A stretch of DNA of 64,000 bases, from contig NZ_JMMA01000002.1 of NCBI RefSeq assembly GCF_000686125.1, positions 1,116,001 to 1,180,000 of the forward strand. The letters are read 5' to 3'. Below, piece after piece: positions 24,061 to 32,276 of the stretch. Each line of letters starts with the position of its first letter. Within the stretch, counting starts at the first letter, position 1. Under the pieces are notes generated by a model that saw only the letters and a list, made by a program, of their open reading frames with translations, was not told the origin of the DNA and did not search any database. Made by a program: the position numbers and the translations under genes. The stretch comes from Ruminococcus sp. NK3A76 (lineage in GTDB: Bacteria > Bacillota > Clostridia > Oscillospirales > Ruminococcaceae).

Positions 24061-24363
24061 GCATTGTTTTCGTATGCAGCTTTTATGTTATTATTTTCTA
24101 AATCGCAAGTCGCTGTAAATTCAAGTAAAATGTTATCCCTGTTGCACCCGAAAATCTTATTGACCGTATATTCCCATGATTTCCGGTTATCTTCTTCTTC
24201 CGATGAGAGTTTTTTCTTTGTATCTACATTAAGGTGGTGTGCTTCGTCGGAGATAAGAACAACTTTTTGACTTTCAAAATCATCAAATGATACACTATTC
24301 TCTTTTGTACCCCACATATCGCTATGTAGCCCTTGTCCTAAAACTTCTATATTAGTACCGACT
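24061..24363 (-). pseudogene. fragment of a DEAD/DEAH-box restriction helicase (Res-like)
   Basis: About 100 codons reading GTNIEVLGQGLHSDMWGTKE to KVVLISDEAHHLN (helicase motif II, DEAH) and LLEFTATCD (motif III, S/T-A-T form). Order and spacing resemble the Res subunit of type III restriction enzymes or related SF2 helicases. Both ends are cut: the upstream Walker A part is absent and downstream the frame runs into the hairpin array. It is a relic of a defence gene. Confidence 0.65.
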
Positions 24364-24542
24364 TGACTGTGTCAGGGCATTTTTTCTGAAAAAGCTAAAA
24401 TGACAACACACATATCTAAGACGTGTAACAGACAGTCCTGCAGCGGCTCTCCTGACCCGAGATGATGAAAATCACCGCCGTTTCAAAAGAAACAGCGGTG
24501 GTTTTTAGCTATTCAGTTGTCATGCCGTCTGGCAAGAGATCA
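24364..24542. other. non-coding junction with bidirectional terminator
   Basis: No gene. It holds a strong hairpin ATCACCGCCGTTTC (24471-24484) with GAAACAGCGGTGGT (24489-24502) flanked by AAAA on the left and TTTT on the right. This is the likely terminator of the large minus-strand surface protein gene that ends at 24543. Confidence 0.8.
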
Positions 24543-27500
24543 TCAGCTCCTGCTATCAACATAAGCCTTTGCAGCTGTGTAGTAAGAATACATAGCCTTG
24601 ACCATGTTCTTAGCATCTGTGGTCTGCTTGTTGCTGCCTGCAACAGCCTCGCAGTAGTCGATGACGTTGTAGTTTTCGATGCTGATTGCATTTTCGCTGT
24701 CTGCTGTTTCAGCACCTGCGAAACCGTAAACAACTATCTTGTCATTCTCCTTGTCAAGCTCGTATGCAAGCTCGGGAGACATTTCACAGTAATAGCCTAT
24801 GTTGTTCTTTTTGAGCTTAGACATCGAAATGGGGGCATTGTCGCCGACCTTTACCATAACTGCATTAAGTTCCGAAGCAGTCATGCTTGAATCAACTGTG
24901 AAGTAATGACGTACATACAGATCACTTGTTGTCATTGCAGTCGAGCCCTTGTATGTGACCTTTGCACCGTTGGTGGCTGTGGGTCTTACAAATGTTGTAG
25001 CGCTCTTGGGTGCTACACTTGATACATCAACTGCTATGCCTTCACCACTATTAGCGAGGAGAGCGGTGTTATTGCCGAGTGCCGTCTGAGTATAACCACC
25101 ATAATTGAGCATTGCCTTAAGAACTTCTGCACCGTCGAGGTTGGATTTTATTGCTGCCTCGGCGTAGTTCTTTATGCTTCTTGTCTTGGTATCGACAGGC
25201 TTATCAAGTGTCGGGAGGTAGAGTTCAGCCTTGATGTCGATAGCCATTTCAGAGGCTGTCAAAGGTAATCTAACTCTGTAGTACTTTCCGTTCTTGTCTT
25301 CCTTGTTGATAGGCTTCTTGACTGTCATCTTTTCACCGTAGTGGTCGTATGTGAAGACTACATATGCGCCCTCTACTGTGTCTGCATCTGTAGCTTCCAC
25401 GAGGAAGTTGAACTCCACTTTCTCCTTGAAGCTGACTGTATTGCCTGCTGCGAACTTAGCGCCCTTGATAGTGTACTCTACAGATTCGAGCTTTGACGGG
25501 TGTGTATCATCGCCGGCAGCTGTTACCCATATGAGATAATCGCCCGGCTCGGTGGGAGCTTCGCTGAGCATAACGCCGGCAGATGTCAGGTATGTATATG
25601 TCAGATCGCCGTAGGCTGTGCCGTTTATTGTCGGCTCGTGAGCCGTGCCGTCGTACTCGTAGCTGTCCATTGTGAGCGTCCAGGTCTGTGCCGTAATGCC
25701 AGGAGAAACAGTTACTGTAATTGGTTTTGCTTCAACATCTTCATAGTTTGCAGTGCCTGTCACTTTGTACCATACATAGAAAGTGCCGGACTTATTTGCT
25801 GTGATCTTGGTAGCATCTGTTTCCCAGCCACTTGTGGGAGCAGTTGTTGCATCTGTTCCGAGTGCATACTCGATCTTGCAGCCTTCCTCTACCTCGCCTG
25901 CATTGATAAGCTGAACTGCACTGCTGTAGTAGGTCGGGTTCTTGGAGGACGGGGGAGTTTTCAGAGGATCGCCCTTGGCGATCGATACGCTGAGCGGTTC
26001 AGCCGGCACATAATCATTGTGGTTTGCATCGCCGATGAACTTGTATTCGATGGTGTAAGATTTTGCATCAGTTCCCTGCGGGATTTCAGTTGACCAGCCC
26101 TCTGTTGCGGACGAGACAAGCACCGCTGTTATGGTTTGGGAATTGTTATCAATTGCTGTAATTTTTAATGCATCTTTAGATGAAGGAAATTCTACAATAA
26201 TATCTCCATTTCCATAACATAATCCATTTTCTTTTTTGCAGATGTTCAGTACGCCGCCTGCCGCTGGAGTGATTGTCTGTAAAAATTCATCGATATTAGT
26301 GTACTGGAGTTTATAATTCTTATATTTTTCCGAGAAGAAAATACCTTGTTCATCTATAGGATTAAGAATATCTCCAACTTTAATATCGCAAGTTCCGGTA
26401 TGAACAAGCTTGTCGTTATACTTCAACGTACCGCCTGTCGGGGCAGTTGTCGGAGCAGTCACAAGCGCCTGTGCATTTCCGTTATAGGTCGGATTTGTGC
26501 CTGTAGGCTTGTTGGCATCTGCAATCGTCAGATTTGCCTTGGCGATGGTGAATTCCTTCGTAACGCCGGTTGTCGGGAGCTTGTAGTTGCCTGCCTTGTC
26601 GCCGGTCAGACCGCTTGCCGTTGCGGTGTAAGCGGTATCGCTGGCATTGGTCTGTCCGCCGGTAACGGTGATCGAAACCTGATCGCCATTGACAAGAGAA
26701 CCTGCTGACGGTGTCGCAGTCGGAACGTGAGATTCACCGTCATAGGTGAAGTGTGTTTCGCCCCAGGTAATGCCGATCTCCTTTTGCTCAACGGTCAGTG
26801 TGCCGGAGTTGAATGTGATGTTATAATTGGGATTCGCATTTTCCGTCTGACTCGGCGTGATATTATAGCTGCCAACATTGCTGTACTGTGCATAGCTACA
26901 GCTATAACTGATACTTGTCAGAGTATCGTTTCCGACCAGACCGTTTTCACTAACGGTGTATTCGTAAGTCGGAGCAGCATCGCCGTAAGTAACCGTTGCA
27001 TTATTTGCGGTCACGGTGATCGGCTTTGCGGTGATTGTGAACTTCGGAGCGCCCGCTGCGAGCGAAACCGTATAGTTCGGGTTTGTAAGTTCGCTTACAT
27101 CGAAATCATAGCGGCCAGCATTTTCACCTTCTGCACGGATCAGCGCACCGCTTAGCGAATCGCCCTCGCAAAGATCGGCTGTTGTGTAAGTAAATGTTGT
27201 CGGGTCAGCAACGCCGTAAACCTTGCTTTGATTTTCGTTCGGTGTAATCGTTACAGCCTTCGGTGCAATCGTCACTGTTCCGGCAGAAGTTGCAGAAATA
27301 TTCGCATAATTATCTCCGCCGTCAACCTTATACCACACATAGTATGTGTTGGCATTGGTCGCCTCGGCTGTAGCTCCCCACGCCGATTCGTCCGTGGGTG
27401 CTGTATTGGTTGTAGTGACGGCATATTTCATGGTGCAGCCTGTTGGTACAGAGCCAGTTGAAACTAACAGATTCTTGGATTCTTTGGAGTAGGTAAGATA

Positions 27501-29942
27501 GGTAGAATCGGAAGCAAGTGTCGGAGGAGTTACACCGCTGGCTGCTGATCCTTTTCCAATCGCAAAGACCCAGCTATTATCATGCAGAACAGGCGTTGTG
27601 ACAGCGCTGTAGTTAGTGCCCTCTGCAACTGTAATGCCTACATAATATGTGCCAACATTAGTTGGTGCCGTTTCCGTCCAAGTATTGCCGCCATCGCCGG
27701 AATAATTTACAGTGATATTGCCCATTCCGGACAATGCGTCTGAATTCGAATTAAATCCAACTGTTGCCGGCTTTGCATTGCCGTCATAGGTCGTACTTCC
27801 CGGAGCTGTGAAATTGAAATTGGCTGCGGCAGGTGCTGCCTTTGCGATAGTAAACGCCACGCTTGCGGTCTGCTCACCCCATGTGATCTGCGCAACATAG
27901 TTGCCGGCATTCGTCGGTGCGCCGGAAAGAGCCGAACCGCTTGGGGTGGTGCTGCCTGTGCCGGTGGATGCGAAATAAGTGATCGTTGACGGTTCTGCTT
28001 CAAGCCCTTCGGGTACGGTATCAGGATAGCCGCTGATCGTTGCTTCCTTTGCCATGCCGTCATAGGTCAGGCTTGTGGGCGCAGTGAGGGTGAGGGTCAC
28101 CTTGTTATCCGTCAGGTCGCAGGTGCCTGTGCCGCCGCAGGTCGCAGTGATGGTATTTGCATTATCGCCTGTGCCGGCTTCGTAGGTGAAGGTGTGGGTG
28201 TGGGTTTCGGTTGAGCCGCCGCCGCTGCCGCTGTCACTTACGGGAACGACAGCAACATCATCAAGCTTGTATCCGCCGCCATATTTGCCATCCGCATAGA
28301 AGCCGAACTGCACATTATCCGCTCTCGCTCCGTCCGGCAGAGTGATCTCCGCCTGTGTCCAGTCTGCATGCGCTTCTGTCGTGGTGAAGATCTGTGTCCA
28401 CTCACCATTGTCCACTCTGTAACACACTTGCAGTTGGTCAACATTTGAATCAGAAGCACAATTCTGATACCAGAACGTCAGCTTAGCGCCATCAGATGCA
28501 GAGAGGTTGATCTTGGGCGTAACAAGATATTCACTCCAAGGATATTGTGAATGTACAAGATAATTAGTACCTGTATTGCCCTGATATACATTGCTTCCAT
28601 CAGCTTCTGTGTGCCATGTGAACATTGTACTCGGCATATGAGTAGCTTCGATTGTCCAACCGGTGGGGAGGTAGTTTTCTTTCACATAGTTTGCATCGTA
28701 GCCGAGTGTGAGATTACCGTTTTCATTCTTTACAAGTGTAAAGCTGCCTCCTGCTTCTGGCAGTTTGAAGCTATACATAGGATCAGCATCAACATTTATG
28801 AGACCTTCGTAGCTTTCATAATTGAAATGCCTCATTTCAACAGCATCATTGGGAAGAGTAAAATTACCATTTTTACATTGCTCCAAACTGTTGTCAAAAG
28901 TAATGGAGATAGACCCAGTCGATGACGGTCCCTCTTGATCCATAGCTGACGATCCCTCAGTATTCATCTCAACATGGCTATAATCAGCAAGATGATATGT
29001 TGTGCCTGGAACCATTACGCCGGGTTCACCTGACTCACCGCTGTACCTAAGATTATCACTGCTCAAACCAGAATCACCGGTATAAGCCGTCGCCGATTCA
29101 AAATCTTCGGAGAAAAGGGTGGGGGCGGCAGGGGCTGTGAACTGCACCTTTTTGTAAGATAATAATTTCTGCCCAGTAGTGTTGACTGCAATCACCGTTC
29201 CGCCACTTGTGTCTGTAGCATTAGTCCAGCCTTTTCCGGGAACTGCATTTTTTACCAAGCCCCCTATAGCCTGATTATTTCCAATTGCAGTAACAGATGA
29301 TTTGTTGTCAATAATTACATTGCCGGACCACGAAATTCCATAACCCGTCCCTTGTGCGTTTAATGTGCTGCCATTAACAATAATATCGCTATCTGAATTA
29401 GAACAAAAGATGCCAATATATGCACCACTGATATCTACTGTTGCACCCTCACTGATAGTGATATCTCCTCCATGGTCAGAATCTTCGTCTTTCATAAAAA
29501 TACCAGATTCGTCTGCTCCTAAACCTGTATTTCCTATTATTGTAAGAGAACCTGTTCCAGTTATTTCTATAGGTGCTGTAGAATGGATACCGCAACTACC
29601 GCCTGCGGAAAAATCTATTTTATTTTCGCCTACCAATACAATTGTCAATTTATCAGTTCCACTATAATCAATGGCTTTATAACTATCATCGCTACCTGTA
29701 AAATTCGCACCATTCAAAGTTAAGGTGGTATTATCTTTATTAAATTCCCATGTCGTATTGTTTACTGAACCATTTACAGTACCGCCCTCGATTTTAAGAT
29801 CGCCGAGACGGTAAGCCGCCTTCGCCACTATCGCCGTACTGTCAAAAAGCCCACCTCCGTCAACGTTTGCAGGCAACGAGCCTGCTACGCAGAGAATAGC
29901 CAGCACACCGGCGAGCGTGCGCTTTAAAATGTTTGTTTTCAT
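24543..29942 (-). CDS. very large secreted surface protein (1799 residues) with MBG-type Ig-like repeats
   Basis: The N-terminus (MKTNILKRTLAGVLAILCVAG) is a signal peptide. Residues of roughly 45-260 form a beta-helix-like, carbohydrate-binding-type region (LTLNGANFTGSDDSYKAIDY). Roughly 275-590 resembles a jelly-roll adhesin/MAM-like domain (FSEDFESATAYTGDSG ... KLTFWYQNCASDSNVDQ). A long array of Ig-like/MBG repeats follows (YGVADPTTFTYTT, ITVTANNATVTYGDAAPTY, KEIGITWGETHFTYDG). The last 300 residues are a domain seen at the end of Clostridia surface proteins. No LPXTG or SLH motif seen. ATG 29942 has AAGGAGG 9 bases upstream. Probable role: adhesion or polysaccharide binding (inference). 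Confidence 0.8.
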   Translation of the reverse strand: MKTNILKRTLAGVLAILCVAGSLPANVDGGGLFDSTAIVAKAAYRLGDLKIEGGTVNGSVNNTTWEFNKDNTTLTLNGANFTGSDDSYKAIDYSGTDKLTIVLVGENKIDFSAGGSCGIHSTAPIEITGTGSLTIIGNTGLGADESGIFMKDEDSDHGGDITISEGATVDISGAYIGIFCSNSDSDIIVNGSTLNAQGTGYGISWSGNVIIDNKSSVTAIGNNQAIGGLVKNAVPGKGWTNATDTSGGTVIAVNTTGQKLLSYKKVQFTAPAAPTLFSEDFESATAYTGDSGLSSDNLRYSGESGEPGVMVPGTTYHLADYSHVEMNTEGSSAMDQEGPSSTGSISITFDNSLEQCKNGNFTLPNDAVEMRHFNYESYEGLINVDADPMYSFKLPEAGGSFTLVKNENGNLTLGYDANYVKENYLPTGWTIEATHMPSTMFTWHTEADGSNVYQGNTGTNYLVHSQYPWSEYLVTPKINLSASDGAKLTFWYQNCASDSNVDQLQVCYRVDNGEWTQIFTTTEAHADWTQAEITLPDGARADNVQFGFYADGKYGGGYKLDDVAVVPVSDSGSGGGSTETHTHTFTYEAGTGDNANTITATCGGTGTCDLTDNKVTLTLTAPTSLTYDGMAKEATISGYPDTVPEGLEAEPSTITYFASTGTGSTTPSGSALSGAPTNAGNYVAQITWGEQTASVAFTIAKAAPAAANFNFTAPGSTTYDGNAKPATVGFNSNSDALSGMGNITVNYSGDGGNTWTETAPTNVGTYYVGITVAEGTNYSAVTTPVLHDNSWVFAIGKGSAASGVTPPTLASDSTYLTYSKESKNLLVSTGSVPTGCTMKYAVTTTNTAPTDESAWGATAEATNANTYYVWYKVDGGDNYANISATSAGTVTIAPKAVTITPNENQSKVYGVADPTTFTYTTADLCEGDSLSGALIRAEGENAGRYDFDVSELTNPNYTVSLAAGAPKFTITAKPITVTANNATVTYGDAAPTYEYTVSENGLVGNDTLTSISYSCSYAQYSNVGSYNITPSQTENANPNYNITFNSGTLTVEQKEIGITWGETHFTYDGESHVPTATPSAGSLVNGDQVSITVTGGQTNASDTAYTATASGLTGDKAGNYKLPTTGVTKEFTIAKANLTIADANKPTGTNPTYNGNAQALVTAPTTAPTGGTLKYNDKLVHTGTCDIKVGDILNPIDEQGIFFSEKYKNYKLQYTNIDEFLQTITPAAGGVLNICKKENGLCYGNGDIIVEFPSSKDALKITAIDNNSQTITAVLVSSATEGWSTEIPQGTDAKSYTIEYKFIGDANHNDYVPAEPLSVSIAKGDPLKTPPSSKNPTYYSSAVQLINAGEVEEGCKIEYALGTDATTAPTSGWETDATKITANKSGTFYVWYKVTGTANYEDVEAKPITVTVSPGITAQTWTLTMDSYEYDGTAHEPTINGTAYGDLTYTYLTSAGVMLSEAPTEPGDYLIWVTAAGDDTHPSKLESVEYTIKGAKFAAGNTVSFKEKVEFNFLVEATDADTVEGAYVVFTYDHYGEKMTVKKPINKEDKNGKYYRVRLPLTASEMAIDIKAELYLPTLDKPVDTKTRSIKNYAEAAIKSNLDGAEVLKAMLNYGGYTQTALGNNTALLANSGEGIAVDVSSVAPKSATTFVRPTATNGAKVTYKGSTAMTTSDLYVRHYFTVDSSMTASELNAVMVKVGDNAPISMSKLKKNNIGYYCEMSPELAYELDKENDKIVVYGFAGAETADSENAISIENYNVIDYCEAVAGSNKQTTDAKNMVKAMYSYYTAAKAYVDSRS

Positions 29943-29983
29943 TCTCTTTTCCTCCTTGAAAATTAAATTTATTGTGATTTTTA

Positions 29984-30024
29984 ACAGCAAAAGCGCACCC
30001 TACGCAAAAACGCAGAGTACGCTT
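29984..30024 (-). promoter_or_regulatory. hairpin in the leader of the surface protein gene (possible attenuator)
   Basis: Minus strand AAGCGTACTCTGCG pairs with CGTAGGGTGCGCTT (14 bp with three G-U pairs), then TTTTG. It lies between the microsatellite and the start codon. Confidence 0.5.
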
Positions 30025-30060
30025 AAATAAACATATTTTTTAAAAAGGGCGCAGTTATGC

Positions 30061-30088
30061 CTTGCTTGCTTGCTTGCTTGCTTGCTTG
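30061..30088. repeat. tetranucleotide microsatellite, 7 perfect copies of CTTG
   Basis: 28 bases of CTTG on the plus strand (CAAG on the transcribed minus strand). It starts about 5 bases after the -10 box, so it is the first transcribed sequence of the surface protein mRNA. Confidence 0.95.
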
Positions 30089-30092
30089 CGCA

Positions 30093-30121
30093 ATTGTACC
30101 GCATAGCCATAACCTTGTCAA
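30093..30121 (-). promoter_or_regulatory. promoter of the surface protein gene
   Basis: Minus strand TTGACA (30121-30116), 17-base spacer, TACAAT (30098-30093). The predicted start of transcription lies inside the CTTG microsatellite. Confidence 0.85.
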
Positions 30122-30193
30122 CTCTTTCTTCCAAAAATTTGCAAAGATTTTACATTTAACAATTTACGCTCTGTAAATCCTTCTAATATTGCT

Positions 30194-30222
30194 ATTATAG
30201 CACAAATTCACGGAAAAGTCAA
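30194..30222 (-). promoter_or_regulatory. second upstream promoter, minus strand
   Basis: TTGACT (30222-30217), 17-base spacer, TATAAT (30199-30194), about 100 bases upstream of the first promoter. Confidence 0.7.
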
Positions 30223-30337
30223 TATTTTTATGACATTATATGTGGTTTTGCGCTGAGGAGATTTAAGATTTATTTATACTTTCGGTGAATTAAGCAAGCC
30301 CTGTTTTTGTGAATGAACAGGGCTTGCTGTACTTTGT

Positions 30338-30490
30338 TTAATTATCATCAAGTCTTTGAAACTCATCTATGCGAAGCTCACGTTTCAATTCAAAAGGACG
30401 CTGGAGTTCAGGAAGACCAAGCTCACCGGTATCTATTTTTTCAATCAGCTGATTAACTGTTAGTGTTGTAGGACTAAATATCTCTGACAT
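30338..30490 (-). pseudogene. N-terminal remnant of a DUF262/GmrS-type protein
   Basis: 50 codons encoding MSEIFSPTTLTVNQLIEKID then TGELGLPELQRPFELKRELR and a short unrelated end. The stretch LxVxQLIEKI...G...LPELQRPF is the start of DUF262 proteins, parts of modification-dependent restriction systems (GmrSD, BrxU). After PF the usual VW continuation is missing, so the gene is broken here. A 13-bp hairpin AGCAAGCCCTGTT/AACAGGGCTTGCT lies downstream near 30296-30333. Confidence 0.65.
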
Positions 30491-30541
30491 TATATATCAT
30501 CTCGTATTTTTATTAGACTATATTCGATATTAGTTGTCAAA

Positions 30542-31018
30542 TCACATATCTTCAGTATTATATGTATTTACCGTCTTCACGCCCTTGCTCAAAGCGTACT
30601 TTAACGCTTTGTAAGCCCCTCCGGAGTTGTTTTTGACATAACATACCACAAGATCGGAACGGTCGATCAGAGAGCGATTACGCAGCCGTATAGCGGCTTT
30701 AAAATGAGCTGATGCGGATTCACTGCAAACATCTACCTCATCATAATACTCCAGATAATATTCTTCGTTATCCCTGTATTCTGCCGTCATATATGGCAGC
30801 ACAAGTGACAGGTGAGTATTTCCGTAGTCAAGCTCTTTACATATCCAGCGTATTATACCGGCAGCGATCCGGTCAAATTCACCCTCCCGTCCGATAAGAA
30901 ATTCTACATATGACCTATTCTTAACGAGCTCACATATTATGGGTTCTAACTTGTTTTCAAGCTCAGCAATACTGTCAATGCGCCTATGACCAAATAAGCT
31001 GACAGTGTATATTTCCAT
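30542..31018 (-). CDS. SLOG-like (DUF1273/YspA-type) nucleotide-binding protein
   Basis: Protein of 158 residues beginning MEIYTVSLFGHRRIDSIAEL. The GHRR motif after the first strand, the FLIGREGEFDRIAAGI segment and the C-terminal DLVVCYVKNNSGGAYKALKYA match the Rossmann-like SLOG/DUF1273 group, proposed to bind nucleotide-derived ligands and often found in phages and defence or signalling loci. It is divergent from an RHH regulator; the shared 105-base region has a duplicated box, so both are probably co-regulated. No effector is adjacent. Confidence 0.7.
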   Translation of the reverse strand: MEIYTVSLFGHRRIDSIAELENKLEPIICELVKNRSYVEFLIGREGEFDRIAAGIIRWICKELDYGNTHLSLVLPYMTAEYRDNEEYYLEYYDEVDVCSESASAHFKAAIRLRNRSLIDRSDLVVCYVKNNSGGAYKALKYALSKGVKTVNTYNTEDM

Positions 31019-31046
31019 TGTAACACCCCCATAATAATTATACTAT

Positions 31047-31097
31047 GGTGTCATAGTGGTGCCAATATGGCAGAATACAAAAAGGTGTCATAGTGGT
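31047..31097. promoter_or_regulatory. duplicated operator box between the SLOG and RHH genes
   Basis: GGTGTCATAGTGGT occurs twice as a direct repeat at 31047-31060 and 31084-31097, 37 bases apart; the first lies in the palindrome CTATGGTGTCATAG. On the minus strand a TATAAT next to the first box (about 31036-31043) would serve the SLOG gene. The RHH protein is the likely binder. Confidence 0.65.
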
Positions 31098-31123
31098 ATC
31101 ATATTTACAAAGGAGGTATCACT

Positions 31124-31315
31124 ATGGCTGTACTTAAAACAAGATTTACACTGCGCCTTGATCTCGAAGATCATGCAAAAATCAAAAAGATTGCTGAAAA
31201 GCAGAACCGTTCTATGACAAATATGATCGAAACGGTCATCAAACAGACAATAAATAAGTATGAGGAAGAAAACGGCGAGATAAAACTTACCGAAGAAGAT
31301 CTATCAATAGAATAA
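31124..31315 (+). CDS. ribbon-helix-helix (Arc-type) DNA-binding protein, 63 residues
   Basis: TRFTLRLDLEDHAKIKKIAE forms the beta-strand and first helix, NRSMTNMIETVIKQTINKY the second: a compact RHH domain with an acidic tail. AAGGAGG lies 7 bases before the ATG. It lacks a toxin gene directly downstream, so it is more likely an autoregulator of the divergent SLOG locus than an antitoxin. Confidence 0.8.
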   Translation: MAVLKTRFTLRLDLEDHAKIKKIAEKQNRSMTNMIETVIKQTINKYEEENGEIKLTEEDLSIE

Positions 31316-31352
31316 AAATAAGCGGTTACAGATAACTGTGATCGCTTATTTT
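31315..31352 (+). terminator. terminator of the RHH gene
   Basis: AAAATAAGCG (31315-31324) with CGCTTATTTT (31343-31352), with a nested stem between. Confidence 0.8.
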
Positions 31353-31379
31353 ATAGAAAATCATAAATATTTTAGTAAA

Positions 31380-31412
31380 TGTATTGCAATCTGCGATACA
31401 ATGTGGTATAAT
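31380..31412 (+). promoter_or_regulatory. promoter and operator of the RelBE-type pair
   Basis: TTGCAA (31384-31389), 17-base spacer, TATAAT (31407-31412). The -35 box lies inside the inverted repeat TGTATTGCA-ATC-TGCGATACA (31380-31400, 8 of 9 pairs). A second palindrome AGTATC/GATACT (31413-31436) lies between -10 and start codon. Autoregulation by the antitoxin is the expected use. Confidence 0.8.
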
Positions 31413-31436
31413 AGTATCAGAAAGGTGGTCGATACT

Positions 31437-31748
31437 ATGGCAACAAGAACCGCAAACGTTACTGCAAGAGTTGAACCGGACATCAAGGCTCAGGCAGAGG
31501 CTGTTATGGCAAAGCTGGGTATTCCTGTTTCTACTGCGATAAATATGTTTTACAGGGAGATCATTCTCTGGAACGGGCTGCCGTTTCGCCCGTCTGTGCC
31601 TGTAAATGATCTTAAAGCCCGTGACGAGATGACCAGGGAGGAGTTCGATCAGAGAATGGCAGTCGGGCTTGAACAGGCTAAGCAGGGAATGACTTCTTCG
31701 GCTGATAAGGTATACAGCAAACTGATAGGAGAACTCGGCGATGAATAA
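31437..31748 (+). CDS. RelB/DinJ-family antitoxin
   Basis: Protein of 103 residues with the RHH N-terminus typical of RelB/DinJ (NVTARVEPDIKAQAEAVMAKLGIPVSTAINMFYREI) and a C-terminal toxin-binding part. ATG 31437 is chosen because of AAAGGTGG upstream; the frame is open earlier but crosses the promoter. The gene overlaps the toxin by 8 bases, the usual order for this type II system. Confidence 0.92.
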   Translation: MATRTANVTARVEPDIKAQAEAVMAKLGIPVSTAINMFYREIILWNGLPFRPSVPVNDLKARDEMTREEFDQRMAVGLEQAKQGMTSSADKVYSKLIGELGDE

Positions 31749-32073
31749 ATACGAGGTCGAGGTCACTGCCTTTGCAGAGAATTCTGTGAGGGCAATAGCG
31801 TTCTATATCAGAAATGAGCTAAAAGCACCGCAGGCTGCCCGAAACACTGTCAAAATGATCTTTGATGCTATACTCGGGCTTGATACATTTCCAAACAAGG
31901 TCAGACTGACAGAAGACGAGCCGTGGAAAACGCTTGGTATCCATCAGATGACGGTCGGCAATTACTATGTCTATTTCTGGATCAATGAGCCGGAGAAAAA
32001 GGTCATAGTGACAGATGTTATTTATGCCAGACGAGATCAGGTGGACGCTATGGCTGATATGCCGATGACGTGA
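31741..32073 (+). CDS. RelE/ParE-family toxin
   Basis: Protein of 110 residues, beginning MNKYEVEVTAFAENSVRAIA, with the RelE/ParE fold pattern: APQAARNTVKMIFDAILGLDTFP, VGNYYVYFWINEPEKKVIVTDVIYARRDQ. The conserved Arg and Tyr in YARRD are the usual C-terminal residues. RelE-type members cut mRNA on the ribosome and ParE-type members attack gyrase; the sequence does not decide. Located at the right end of the island, where it would stabilise it. Confidence 0.9.
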   Translation: MNKYEVEVTAFAENSVRAIAFYIRNELKAPQAARNTVKMIFDAILGLDTFPNKVRLTEDEPWKTLGIHQMTVGNYYVYFWINEPEKKVIVTDVIYARRDQVDAMADMPMT

Positions 32074-32248
32074 ATAACATGATCCGGCAAAGTGTTGATT
32101 TTATAATCTTAGGGTGTTATTAGGGTGTTATGCTATACCAAAATAGACCTAAATGGGCGTATTCTCACTTCACTGCAACTTATCGAAAACGGCGTAAAAT
32201 CGAGCTATTCTTAACTACGCCAACCTGCACTAAACCAGCTCCCTATAT
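32074..32248. other. non-coding right border of the island with 11-bp tandem repeat
   Basis: No credible gene. TTAGGGTGTTA occurs twice in tandem (32109-32119 and 32120-32130), about 120 bases from the right att core. Short direct repeats at this position resemble arm-type sites of tyrosine integrases. Confidence 0.45.
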
Positions 32249-32271
32249 TTCAAATCTCTCAATCCGCGCCA
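32249..32271 (+). repeat. attR-like copy of the tRNA-Ser(GCT) 3' end
   Basis: 23 bases identical to 17535-17557. A terminator (32277-32313) follows at once, as expected if this side keeps the original downstream flank of the tRNA gene. Confidence 0.85.
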
Positions 32272-32276
32272 GCAAA

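Larger units (their letters stand above)
17535..32271. mobile_element. accessory island / decayed prophage bounded by tRNA-Ser direct repeats
   Basis: The two ends are a perfect 23-bp repeat of the tRNA-Ser(GCT) 3' end (17535-17557 and 32249-32271). Inside are phage lysis and tail remnants, a likely anti-defence gene, an IS, broken defence genes, a large surface protein and a toxin-antitoxin pair; outside are ordinary chromosomal genes. No integrase, capsid, portal or terminase gene was found, so it is a remnant or a later-filled hotspot rather than an intact prophage. Confidence 0.75.

Noticed and set aside
24462-29667. several plus-strand open frames opposite the large surface protein
   Set aside because: They are shadows of the repetitive Thr/Ala-rich minus-strand gene and lack RBS and family signals.
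30061-30088. CRISPR-like repeat
   Set aside because: It is an uninterrupted 4-bp microsatellite without spacers; no CRISPR array or cas gene was seen anywhere in the window.
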